A stretch of DNA of 36,644 bases. It comes from Sphingobacteriales bacterium (GTDB lineage: Bacteria > Bacteroidota > Bacteroidia > Chitinophagales > Chitinophagaceae). Every line of letters starts with the position of its first letter. Position 1 is the first letter of the stretch. The stretch is taken from contig JAAXIF010000068.1 in assembly GCA_012270485.1 (NCBI GenBank), positions 1 through 36,644 of the forward strand. Direction: 5' to 3'. Below the pieces are notes generated by a model, which searched no databases, had not been told where the DNA came from, and was given only the letters and a program-made list of their open reading frames with translations. The translations under genes were made by a program, and so were the position numbers. Positions 16,347 through 23,854 of this stretch are shown one piece after another.

Positions 16347-17294
16347 ATGGCAAGTGAAGCAACAGAAAAAGTACATGTATTGATTATTGGTTCCGGTCCG
16401 GCAGGATATACCGCAGCTATTTATGCAGCCCGTGCAAATATGAAACCTGTTTTATACCAGGGTATTCAACCAGGTGGACAATTGACCATTACCACAGAAG
16501 TAGAAAACTATCCCGGTTATCCTGAAGGCATTCAAGGTCCGGAGATGATGGTGCATTTTGAAAAGCAGGCAGCAAGAATGGGAGCAGATATCCGCTACGG
16601 ATTGGCAACAAAAGTTGATTTTAGTCAGCAACCCTATAAAGTAGAGATCGATGAGGAGAAATGGATTGAAGCCGATGCAGTGATCATCAGTACGGGTGCC
16701 TCTGCCAAATGGTTGGGATTGGAAAGTGAGCAAAGATTGAATGGTTTTGGCGTAAGTGCTTGTGCGGTTTGTGATGGGTTTTTCTTCAAAGGAAAAGATG
16801 TGGCAATTGTGGGTGCGGGTGATACGGCAGCTGAGGAAGCTTTGTACTTATCTAAACTATGCACTACGGTTCACATGTTCGTGAGAAGAGATCAAATGCG
16901 CGCCAGTAAAGTGATGCAGGATCGTGTACTCAATGCTCCCAATATCAAAGTATATTGGAATACGGATACAGATGAGATTTTAGGTGATAAAAAAGTGGAA
17001 GGTGTTCGTATCAAGAACAACAAAACACAGGAAACACAAGAAATTCCAATCAATGGATTTTTTGTCGCGATTGGACACCAACCCAATAGTGATATTTTCA
17101 AAGGCTGGATCGATATGGATGAAACGGGTTACATTAAAACAGTACCCGGTACCACCAAAACGAATCTGGAAGGCGTATTTGCAGCAGGAGATGTACAGGA
17201 TAAAAACTACCGCCAGGCTGTAACAGCAGCAGGCAGTGGTTGTATGGCAGCCCTGGATGCAGAAAGATACCTGACCGCAAAAGGACTAGCATAA
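16347..17294 (+). CDS. trxB: Thioredoxin reductase
   Basis: This 315-residue flavoenzyme passes electrons from NADPH through FAD and a redox disulfide to thioredoxin, in the cytoplasm. The FAD-binding GSGPAGYTAAIYAAR (15-29), the redox pair Cys139-Ala-Val-Cys142 followed by Asp143, the NADPH-binding GAGDTAAEEA (156-165) and the C-terminal FAD motif GVFAAGDVQDKNYRQAVTA are all intact. Length is normal for the low-molecular-weight type. It is preceded by its own promoter element, and a heptamer array follows within a few bases of the stop. Confidence 0.96.
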   Translation: MASEATEKVHVLIIGSGPAGYTAAIYAARANMKPVLYQGIQPGGQLTITTEVENYPGYPEGIQGPEMMVHFEKQAARMGADIRYGLATKVDFSQQPYKVEIDEEKWIEADAVIISTGASAKWLGLESEQRLNGFGVSACAVCDGFFFKGKDVAIVGAGDTAAEEALYLSKLCTTVHMFVRRDQMRASKVMQDRVLNAPNIKVYWNTDTDEILGDKKVEGVRIKNNKTQETQEIPINGFFVAIGHQPNSDIFKGWIDMDETGYIKTVPGTTKTNLEGVFAAGDVQDKNYRQAVTAAGSGCMAALDAERYLTAKGLA

Positions 17295-17300
17295 AAACAG

Positions 17301-17421
17301 AGAAATAAGAAATAAGGAATAAGAAATCAGAAAGTAAAACTCAAAATCCAATTTGGTATTTCCTGCTTCTTTTTTCTCATTTCTTATTCCTTATTTCTTA
17401 TTCTTTATTTCTTATTTTCTC
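17301..17421. repeat. 7-bp word array (AGAAATA), two inverted arms
   Basis: The left arm (17301-17335) reads AGAAATA, AGAAATA, AGGAATA, AGAAATC, AGAAAGT. The right arm (17358-17421) is its imperfect reverse complement with TTCTTATTCCTTATTTCTTA. It fills the whole gap between trxB and folB. The word is the same as at 57-140. Confidence 0.8.
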
Positions 17422-17423
17422 CC

Positions 17424-17789
17424 ATGTTTTCAATCCATCTACATCAAGTCATCATCCACGCCTACCATGGCCTTTATGCCGAAGAAAAGGTATTGGGTAA
17501 TGACTTTCTGGTAGATGTATCGGTTGATTATCGTCCTTCCAAATATCCGATTACAAAGATTGAGGATACGATTGACTATGTTGCATTGCATGACTTAGTT
17601 CAAAAAAGAATGTCGATTGCTACGCCTTTATTGGAAACTGTAGCATCGGAGATCGCATTGGCCATTCTGGCACAATTTTCTCTAGCAGAAACAGTGACCA
17701 TTGCGATCAAAAAACTACATCCGCCAATACCGGCTTTTCAGGGTTCAACGGGTGTTTCGCTGATCATTCACCGAAAAGATATTCAATGA
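17424..17789 (+). CDS. folB: Dihydroneopterin aldolase
   Basis: A full-length (121-residue) FolB, which converts 7,8-dihydroneopterin to 6-hydroxymethyl-dihydropterin in folate synthesis. Typical features are HAYHGLYAEEKVLGNDFLVDV with the active-site Glu after GLY, the strand DTIDYVALHDLV with Tyr, LLETVASEIA, and the C-terminal catalytic Lys in AIKKLHPPIPAFQG. The ATG follows the last bases of a heptamer array, so the leader, if transcribed from trxB, contains the repeat hairpin. The next gene overlaps by four bases (ATGA). Confidence 0.93.
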   Translation: MFSIHLHQVIIHAYHGLYAEEKVLGNDFLVDVSVDYRPSKYPITKIEDTIDYVALHDLVQKRMSIATPLLETVASEIALAILAQFSLAETVTIAIKKLHPPIPAFQGSTGVSLIIHRKDIQ

Positions 17790-18556
17790 AAAGAGCGCAT
17801 ATTGTACAACTGATGGGTTTTTGTTTGTTGATAGTGCAGTATTTCACAGTTCAGGCACAAGATATCAATTTACTATTCAAAGAAGCCTCCAATTTTGAAA
17901 GGGTACAAAAAGAAAATGAAGCTTTAGAGAAATACAAACTGGTGCTTACACAAGACCCGGCCAATCTAAAAGCCTTGGTAAAAGCAACAGAACTGAGTGC
18001 ATCCATCGGAGGTAGGCAAGCAGATAAAAACAATAAACGCTTGTTTTATGAAACCGCATTATCGTATGCCAAAAGAGCTTGGCAAGCCGACAGCAATCAT
18101 GCTGATGCCGCTTATGCCATGGCGATGATAGCAGGTAGGATGACCGATATCGAAACGGAGAATAAACAGATCGTTGCATTTGTTAAAGACATTAAGCTGT
18201 ATGCTGATAAAGCTTTGACTATTAATCCTGATCACGCAAAAGCCAATTACACATTGGGTAAATGGCATTATGAAATGGTAACTTTATCGGGATTGAAAAA
18301 AGCGGCTGTAAAATTATTGTATGGTGGACTACCATCCGGTGATTTAGAAAAGGCCATTGTTCACATGGAGAAATGCAAAACTTTAGAACCCTATTTCGCT
18401 TTGAATTATTTAGATCTGGCAAAAGCATACAAAGAAGCCAGACAACCTGCAAAAGCAATCGAAGTACTCAATAAGCTGGTTAAATTGCCGGTGAGAACAG
18501 GAGATGATCCGGCGATCAAGGCAGAAGGAGCAAAAATGTTAGAAGCTATTCAATAA
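17786..18556 (+). CDS. Exported TPR protein related to the RMDN (FAM82) family
   Basis: The protein (256 residues) has a signal peptide (HIVQLMGFCLLIVQYFTVQA, cut near residue 24) and then TPR-like helix pairs. The stretch AKANYTLGKWHYEMVTLSG, then KKAAVKLLYGGLPSGDLEKA, then LEPYFALNYLDLAKAYKEAR closely follows the pattern of the RMDN/FAM82 family (LGRWCYEV..., ...PPSGTYEEAL..., ...NFYSKNLLMLGK). Eukaryotic RMDN proteins are best known from microtubules and mitochondria; the bacterial function is not known. It overlaps folB by four bases and is 18 bases before an acyl-CoA-binding protein gene. Confidence 0.72.
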   Translation: MKRAHIVQLMGFCLLIVQYFTVQAQDINLLFKEASNFERVQKENEALEKYKLVLTQDPANLKALVKATELSASIGGRQADKNNKRLFYETALSYAKRAWQADSNHADAAYAMAMIAGRMTDIETENKQIVAFVKDIKLYADKALTINPDHAKANYTLGKWHYEMVTLSGLKKAAVKLLYGGLPSGDLEKAIVHMEKCKTLEPYFALNYLDLAKAYKEARQPAKAIEVLNKLVKLPVRTGDDPAIKAEGAKMLEAIQ

Positions 18557-18574
18557 AATCTATAAAACAATCTC

Positions 18575-18832
18575 ATGTCATTACTGGAACGTTTCACAAC
18601 AGCTGTTGCCAATAGCAAAACATTATCTGAGAAGCCGGATAATGAAACTTTATTACAACTCTATTCACTGTACAAGCAAGCTACCGAGGGTGATAATACA
18701 GAAACCGGTCCATCAAATCCCTTTGATTTCGTTGCTAAATTCAAACATGAGGCCTGGGAAAAATTAAAAGGAATGACAAAAGAAACTGCCATGGAGCAAT
18801 ACGCAGCATTAGTAGAAAAATTAAAAGGCTAA
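18575..18832 (+). CDS. Acyl-CoA-binding protein
   Basis: An 85-residue ACBP, the four-helix protein that binds long-chain acyl-CoA esters in the cytoplasm. The signature YSLYKQATEGD (30-40) and KHEAWEKLKGMTKETAMEQY (57-76) are present. The residues that contact acyl-CoA in bovine ACBP (Tyr28, Tyr31, Lys32, Lys54, Tyr73) match Tyr30, Tyr33, Lys34, Lys57 and Tyr76. ACBPs are common in eukaryotes and scattered in bacteria, including Bacteroidota. It is the last gene of the folB run and is followed at once by a terminator. Confidence 0.93.
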   Translation: MSLLERFTTAVANSKTLSEKPDNETLLQLYSLYKQATEGDNTETGPSNPFDFVAKFKHEAWEKLKGMTKETAMEQYAALVEKLKG

Positions 18833-18833
18833 A

Positions 18834-18872
18834 AAAAAGAGGAGATGTACAGCACATACATCTCCTCTTTCT
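18834..18872 (+). terminator. Terminator after the ACBP gene
   Basis: A 14-bp perfect stem (18836-18849 with 18857-18870, AAAGAGGAGATGTA against its complement) with a 7-base loop. It ends in a short T run on the plus strand and A8 on the other side, directly at the ACBP stop. Confidence 0.8.
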
Positions 18873-18879
18873 CGTCTCT

Positions 18880-18950
18880 TATATCTTGTTTCTTTCTTGT
18901 TTCTTGTCCCTTGTCTCTTGTTTCTAATTTCTTATTTCTTATTTAATAAG
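18880..18950. repeat. 7-bp word array (CTTGTTT), single arm
   Basis: From 18880 the sequence steps TATCTTG, TTTCTTT, CTTGTTT, CTTGTCC, CTTGTCT, CTTGTTT, CTAATTT, CTTATTT, CTTATTT. No second inverted arm is seen here, unlike most other loci; instead a normal terminator precedes it. The stop codon of the convergent beta-barrel gene (18939-18941) lies inside the array. Confidence 0.75.
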
Positions 18951-19586
18951 GTATCCAATCCCAATACTCATATTGTTGAATGCAGTTCCCAATGCTCCTC
19001 CATAAATATTAAAAGCATTCGACTTGGTTTCATTCCCCGTACTGGAAGATGTTTTTCCATGATCAAAACGAATACCTGCCAAGGATCCCATATTGGCTGA
19101 AAACACCCATTTCTTTTTGGTCAGGTATACGATACCGATCGTTGCAGATGCACCGATACTGAAATTATTGGCCTTATTCGCTATCTGATTGTTATTCTTG
19201 GATTCAAAACGTGCAATGGTGGTTCCAAAACTAAAAGGAAAACTAAGGTATACCCTTTGTGCAAGTGGCGTTAAAATAGTGTGCCCAAAACCAATGCCAA
19301 TTGCATTTCGAATCTGCTTGTTCTCAATATTACTGGCAGGATTTTGCTTGGTAACATTATGATTGAAAGTCAAGGTCAAACTATTGAACTTTCTATCCGA
19401 TCTAAATTTAGATGCTGATATACTAAATCCGGTACCAAAATTTGAATTAGAAGCAGCAGAACTGACGCTACTAGTCTTATTTGTTGATAAATCTATAAAT
19501 CCGGTTAATAATCTATCATTTTTTTGAAACTGTGCATAACCGATCAAGGAAACCAGTAACAAAGGAAGTACTACTAATTTTCTCAT
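18939..19586 (-). CDS. Outer-membrane beta-barrel protein
   Basis: A 215-residue protein with a signal peptide (RKLVVLPLLLVSLIGYAQ, cut near residue 19). It then shows alternating strands rich in Gly, Ser, Asn and aromatic residues (TGFSISASKFRSDR, SLTLTFNHNV, GIGFGHTILT, VYLSFPFSFGTTI, FSIGASATIGIVYL, WVFSANMGSL, MSIGIGYLIK). This is the layout of a small Bacteroidota outer-membrane barrel (OmpA/OmpX-like). No specific function is suggested. It is on its own, about 80 bases away from the MATE gene on the same strand. Confidence 0.75.
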   Translation of the reverse strand: MRKLVVLPLLLVSLIGYAQFQKNDRLLTGFIDLSTNKTSSVSSAASNSNFGTGFSISASKFRSDRKFNSLTLTFNHNVTKQNPASNIENKQIRNAIGIGFGHTILTPLAQRVYLSFPFSFGTTIARFESKNNNQIANKANNFSIGASATIGIVYLTKKKWVFSANMGSLAGIRFDHGKTSSSTGNETKSNAFNIYGGALGTAFNNMSIGIGYLIK

Positions 19587-19665
19587 GTTTAGTTTTTTTC
19601 AAAGAAAAGAAAATTATTACCAACGCTGCATGAATAAATGGGTTTAACAAGAGATTAAACCTCTA

Positions 19666-21003
19666 TTACAGTTGTTGCTTTTTCCATCTTCCACTTCGCA
19701 TATACCAGAATGAAGGTATAAATAGGGTAGTCCAATACAACATTTCACTTGCCCATCCCCATTCGATAGACCATTGAAGTTTCTCGAGTACGGTATAGAC
19801 ATATAAACAATACAGAACGATGGCGGCAATCTCACTATACAGATTCACTTTTGTATTACCTGTACCCGTTACTGCATTCAACCAAATAACAGATACCGAC
19901 ATAAATACAAGTGCCACAGACACAATACGCATCACCGGAATAGCAGCTGCAATAAAATCTTCTCCTTGACCATACACAGATAAGAAACTATGCGGGAACA
20001 AATTCAATACGGTACATACAAATACCGCAAACCCCACACTCCATAACATAATTTTCTTAACCAACTCCGTTACCCTTTCTTGTTTGCCTTGTCCGATGAC
20101 ATTACTCACCATACTATTCGCAGTAGCCCCAAATGCCCAGGTAAAACAGCCAAAGAATCCAAAAATATTCCGCATGGTATTCGAAATGGCCAGATCCCTG
20201 GCACCATGATGTTCAATTAAGATATAAAAGAACTCCCAGCTGATAATACTGATGGCAAACTGTAGAATTACGGGAAAGGATATGCGTAAAATCAATCGGA
20301 TATTATTCCAGTCATATTTTGTGTTTTGAAACAGACTCAGGTTCTTGCCAATACCTTTTGCCTGAATGACAAAGAAGATCACGAATAATCCTGCCACTTC
20401 AGAAATAATAGAGGCATAAGCAGCACCGTTGAAGCCTAATTCCGGAAGCCCGAGTTTGCCATAGATAAATCCATAATCAAAATAAACATTGGTAATGGCT
20501 TCTGTTGCGGTACCAATGATCAAGTAGCGACTCTGGTTGGTGCCCACCAACAAGGCATTGCGCATTTGATAGACATACAAAAAGGGTAGACCTAAAATAC
20601 GAATATTCAAAAAAGATACGGCCATATCCACCCGTTCCTGATCTTGTAAAGCATATTGAAACAATAGCGGTGCAAAAAACCAAGTGACCAATATCCCCAA
20701 TAAAGCCAATACCAATGAAATCCGTATACCCTGAAAAAACAAACTACCAATTTGATCGATTCGATTCTCGCCGGCTCTGCGTGATATCAAAGCTTGTAAG
20801 CCATTATTCAGTCCTTGTCCAATCACCGCAAAAATCAAATAATACACACCGGTGATTCCGGCAACCCCCAATTCCTGCTGACCTAAGCCACTCAGGAAAA
20901 TATTATTGGTGATAAAATTGATCTGCGGAACAATGATGGAAGCGGTAATGGGTAAGGCAATAGTCAATATCTGTCGATGGCTGATCGATACCTGTAAATT
21001 CAT
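19666..21003 (-). CDS. MATE-family multidrug/Na+ efflux transporter
   Basis: A 445-residue membrane protein with twelve predicted helices in two related halves, as in MATE exporters, which expel organic cations or other compounds using a Na+ or H+ gradient. The first half begins with SHRQILTIALPITASIIVPQ and continues with GVYYLIFAVIGQGLNNGLQALISRRAGE. The second half has WAFGATANSMVSNVIGQGK, the counterpart motif. Substrate is unknown. The frame could open at 21036 or 21024, but a good -33/-7 promoter pair (21034-21062) overlaps those starts, so the ATG at 21003 (MNLQVSISHRQ) is chosen. Confidence 0.9.
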   Translation of the reverse strand: MNLQVSISHRQILTIALPITASIIVPQINFITNNIFLSGLGQQELGVAGITGVYYLIFAVIGQGLNNGLQALISRRAGENRIDQIGSLFFQGIRISLVLALLGILVTWFFAPLLFQYALQDQERVDMAVSFLNIRILGLPFLYVYQMRNALLVGTNQSRYLIIGTATEAITNVYFDYGFIYGKLGLPELGFNGAAYASIISEVAGLFVIFFVIQAKGIGKNLSLFQNTKYDWNNIRLILRISFPVILQFAISIISWEFFYILIEHHGARDLAISNTMRNIFGFFGCFTWAFGATANSMVSNVIGQGKQERVTELVKKIMLWSVGFAVFVCTVLNLFPHSFLSVYGQGEDFIAAAIPVMRIVSVALVFMSVSVIWLNAVTGTGNTKVNLYSEIAAIVLYCLYVYTVLEKLQWSIEWGWASEMLYWTTLFIPSFWYMRSGRWKKQQL

Positions 21004-21033
21004 ATTGCTTTTCCCGATTTCCATAAATGCGGG

Positions 21034-21062
21034 CAAAGCTACAATATTAACCTGTGCACAAA
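21034..21062 (-). promoter_or_regulatory. Promoter of the MATE gene (TTTG / TAGCTTTG)
   Basis: On the minus strand TTTG (21062-21059) is 17 bases from TAGCTTTG (21041-21034), a full Bacteroidota-type promoter. The predicted start near 21028 rules out the first possible start codon at 21036. Confidence 0.7.
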
Positions 21063-21103
21063 TCAGTGGCTTTTTTTATATCATTGCAATCAATATCGAT
21101 TGT

Positions 21104-21940
21104 ATGGCAAGAAAAACAATGGCATTCTATCCACCCACACCGTTGGTAATGTCCCCGAAAGATCAACTTCGGGTGGAGATAGGTCCTTTGTACGTAGCTT
21201 GTTCTATTGCTGATCAACATACCATTCACGCATTTGAATTTTTTGAACTCGACAATGATATCAATGACTGGAGTGATGTTTTCTTTGAGATCAAAAACAA
21301 CTCCGTCTTACTTGATAAATATTCCGGCAACGTACATCTATGTTACAATTTCCGGGAAGCATTGATCGTCCCTACTGAAAAAATGAATAGTGCTGCGGCA
21401 ACTGATTTTTTATCCATGGTATATGGAGAATCGAACAGACATGAACAGAAACATGATAAACTAGCCGATACTAAAAATATGGTCAATTGCTATCGCATCA
21501 GAAAGACCATCTTAGACCAGGCAGTCAGACATTTTCATTTGTTTCAGGGACATCATATCTACACAGAAATTTTAAATTCCCTTTTTGCAAGACCCGATTT
21601 ACCTGATACATTACTACATATTCAAGTATATCCTCAATCTTTCATTGCTGTATTGATGATAAAAGGGCAGTTGCATTTCATTCAGTCTTACACCTTTGAA
21701 ACTTCTGCAGACCTTTGCTTTTATCTCTTATCCATACTCAAAGAGCATGACTTAAGAGCGGAAGATACCAACATTGAAATGAGTGGTTTTATTGAGCCAC
21801 ATGGTGAATTACACCAACATTTACAACAGTTATTCCCCAAACGATCGTTCAGCAATCTTTCTGAATCAGCACTGATTCCTGAGATGCTTGAATCATATCA
21901 TGCTCATTATTTTACCCCGTTCTTTAATCCGATTGTATGA
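21104..21940 (+). CDS. DUF3822-family protein
   Basis: A 278-residue soluble protein. The order of segments (VEIGPLYVACSIADQ, then FEFFELDNDINDW, RILRIRKT-like CYRIRKTILDQAVRHF, and QVYPQSFIAVLMIKGQLHF then NTFETSADL-like YTFETSADLCFYLLSIL) matches the DUF3822 family, which in Bacteroidota is regularly encoded just upstream of rsmD, as here. No function is known. The frame stays open for 66 codons upstream, but that part lies over the MATE gene, so the ATG at 21104 is chosen; 21119 is also possible. Its stop overlaps the rsmD start (ATGA). Confidence 0.8.
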   Translation: MARKTMAFYPPTPLVMSPKDQLRVEIGPLYVACSIADQHTIHAFEFFELDNDINDWSDVFFEIKNNSVLLDKYSGNVHLCYNFREALIVPTEKMNSAAATDFLSMVYGESNRHEQKHDKLADTKNMVNCYRIRKTILDQAVRHFHLFQGHHIYTEILNSLFARPDLPDTLLHIQVYPQSFIAVLMIKGQLHFIQSYTFETSADLCFYLLSILKEHDLRAEDTNIEMSGFIEPHGELHQHLQQLFPKRSFSNLSESALIPEMLESYHAHYFTPFFNPIV

Positions 21941-22479
21941 GAATCATTTCCGGAAAATGGGGGGGCAGGAGGATCAGTCCGCCCGCACAAATGCCACATA
22001 CCCGACCTACTACCGATATAGCCAAAGAAGGGTTATTCAATATTCTTCAAAACAGGATGGATTTTGAAGGCATCGAATCTTTGGATCTATTTGGGGGCAC
22101 CGGCTGCATCAGTTATGAACTGGCATCACGCGGCGCAGCGCAATTAACCCTTGTAGAAAAAGACCCTATCATGCATGCTTTCATCAAAAAGAACGCAGAA
22201 ATGTTAGGGATGGAAAACTATAAGGTATTGAAGATGGATGTATTTGCGTATTTGCAATCCTGTGAAGAAGACTTCGATTTCATTTTTGCAGGTCCCCCTT
22301 ACGCCTTGGGAACCATTGATGAATTACCGAAGATCATTGTCTCCAAAAAAATGATCCGTAAAGGCGGCTTTTTTGTACTGGAACACACACCGCGAAACAA
22401 TTATGAAAAATTTGAGGGTTTTAGCTTTCAACGAAATTATGGGACTACTTTGTTTTCGTTTTTTATCAGTAGTCCATAG
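21937..22479 (+). CDS. rsmD: 16S rRNA (guanine(966)-N2)-methyltransferase RsmD
   Basis: A 180-residue SAM-dependent methyltransferase that makes m2G966 in 16S rRNA during 30S assembly. It starts MRIISGKWGGRRISPP and has TRPTTDIAKEGLFNIL, the SAM-binding motif LDLFGGTGCISYELASRGA (49-67) and TLVEKDP (71-77). The catalytic motif IV, usually DPPY or NPPF, here reads AGPPYAL (Gly119 in place of Asp), so the acidic residue is missing. It overlaps DUF3822 by four bases. The stop codon (22477-22479) is inside a 7-bp word array. Confidence 0.92.
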   Translation: MRIISGKWGGRRISPPAQMPHTRPTTDIAKEGLFNILQNRMDFEGIESLDLFGGTGCISYELASRGAAQLTLVEKDPIMHAFIKKNAEMLGMENYKVLKMDVFAYLQSCEEDFDFIFAGPPYALGTIDELPKIIVSKKMIRKGGFFVLEHTPRNNYEKFEGFSFQRNYGTTLFSFFISSP

Positions 22480-22626
22480 ACCATGGTCCATAGTCCATAG
22501 TTTTAGTGTCAGTAAGAATATTTTTATACCTTATGTTCCATCGAATAACTTTAATTAAAGTATAATAAAATAAACCCCATGGACTATGGTCTATTGACCA
22601 TGGACTATCCACCATGGACTACCACC
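22470..22626. repeat. AGTCCAT 7-bp word array, two inverted arms
   Basis: The left arm (22471-22501) reads AGTCCAT, AGACCAT, GGTCCAT, AGTCCAT. The right arm (22577-22624) reads CATGGAC, TATGGTC, TATTGAC, CATGGAC, TATCCAC, CATGGAC, TACCACC. The arms are imperfect reverse complements separated by about 75 A/T-rich bases. It fills the rsmD-bioD gap and includes the rsmD stop. Confidence 0.85.
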
Positions 22627-22627
22627 A

Positions 22628-23275
22628 ATGAACCGCCCCATCTTCATAACAGGTATCGGAACTGAAATCGGTAAAACGGTGGTATCGGCCATTGTAACCG
22701 AGGCATTACAAGCTGATTATTGGAAACCGGTACAAGCCGGATTTGAAACCGGTACGGATGCACAAAGGGTACAACAATTGGTAACGAATACAGCTACTAT
22801 CATTCATCCGGAAATCTATTGTTTACAAATGCCGGCTTCTCCACATATCGCTGCAAGAGCTGAACAAATCATGATTGATATTGATATCATACAAGAAAAA
22901 GCGAAGCAACTGTTGAGCGAAAAACCTGATCGCATATTAGTGATAGAAGGTGCAGGGGGATTATTGGTACCACTGAACGATCAACAATCGATTGCTGATC
23001 TGATTCTTTCATTGAATGCGCGAGTGATTCTGGTGAGCAGGAATTATTTAGGCAGCATCAATCATTCTCGTTTAACCGCAGCTTACTGTAAACAAGCAGG
23101 TATCGATGTCATGGGCTGGATCTTCAATGATCAATATCTCGATTATGAAGATGAAATCGTAACATGGAGTGGCTTTCCTTCTTTGGGTTCCGTGCCTTAT
23201 CTTTCTGAGGTCAACCCAACATTTATTCAGCAGCAAGCAGGCAATATCCGTAGTAACTTGTATCGCTATTTATAA
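22628..23275 (+). CDS. bioD: Dethiobiotin synthetase
   Basis: A 215-residue P-loop enzyme that closes the ureido ring of dethiobiotin from 7,8-diaminopelargonate, CO2 and ATP, the penultimate biotin step. The Walker A loop is GIGTEIGKT (9-17), with the family's KPVQAGFETGTDAQRV (33-48), the Mg/substrate segment LVIEGAGGLLVPLN (104-117) and ILVSRNYLGSINH (135-147). No other bio gene is nearby. It is the first gene of a run with 5-formyl-THF cyclo-ligase (9 bases on), lpxK and rnr. The ATG comes directly after a heptamer array. Confidence 0.95.
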   Translation: MNRPIFITGIGTEIGKTVVSAIVTEALQADYWKPVQAGFETGTDAQRVQQLVTNTATIIHPEIYCLQMPASPHIAARAEQIMIDIDIIQEKAKQLLSEKPDRILVIEGAGGLLVPLNDQQSIADLILSLNARVILVSRNYLGSINHSRLTAAYCKQAGIDVMGWIFNDQYLDYEDEIVTWSGFPSLGSVPYLSEVNPTFIQQQAGNIRSNLYRYL

Positions 23276-23284
23276 CAGATCAAC

Positions 23285-23854
23285 ATGACAAAAGACGCAT
23301 TAAGAAAGATCTATAGAGCCAAACGAAAAGAGTTGGACGGACATGATCGTTTGCGTATGGATGATTTGATGTTGATACAATTTCAGCAATTCGATTTCAG
23401 CAGTATTCAAACTTTATTGACTTATTGGCCTATATCCGGACAAGCAGAACCCAATACGCATTTGTTTTCAGGATATTTAAGACATATGGTACCGGGATTG
23501 AACATTGCATATCCTGTATCGGATCAGGAAACAGGTACCATGACTGCGCATTTGATTGATGAAGACACAGTGTATACCGTTAATAATTGGGGTATCACAG
23601 AACCGCCGGCAATAGCCCCATTACAGCCTACCGATATCGACCTCATTTTTGTACCCATGCTTATTTGTGATGTCCAAGGATACAGGGTAGGCTATGGCAA
23701 AGGATTCTATGACCGTTACCTGCCGCAATGCCGAACAGATGCCGTTACCATCGGTTTTAGTTATTTTGATCCGATCCCATTGATCACAGACACCCACGAA
23801 TTTGACGTACCTTTGAACTACTGTATCACGCCGAACGAGGTCTATGAATTTTAA
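23285..23854 (+). CDS. 5-formyltetrahydrofolate cyclo-ligase
   Basis: A 189-residue protein of the MTHFS/YgfA family, which converts 5-formyl-THF to 5,10-methenyl-THF with ATP and so recovers folate. The N-terminal KDALRKIYRAKRKEL contains the conserved basic K-x-x-x-R-x-x-x-R start, and the C-terminal signature GYGKGFYDRYLP (about 136-147) is the nucleotide-binding loop. DLIFVPMLICD precedes it. The lpxK gene overlaps its last 11 bases. The same folate theme appears in folB 6 kb upstream, but the genes are not in one operon. Confidence 0.93.
   Translation: MTKDALRKIYRAKRKELDGHDRLRMDDLMLIQFQQFDFSSIQTLLTYWPISGQAEPNTHLFSGYLRHMVPGLNIAYPVSDQETGTMTAHLIDEDTVYTVNNWGITEPPAIAPLQPTDIDLIFVPMLICDVQGYRVGYGKGFYDRYLPQCRTDAVTIGFSYFDPIPLITDTHEFDVPLNYCITPNEVYEF

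Noticed and set aside
20906..21103. N-terminal extension of the DUF3822 gene
   Set aside because: It overlaps the MATE gene on the other strand and the MATE promoter; the translated part has no conserved features.
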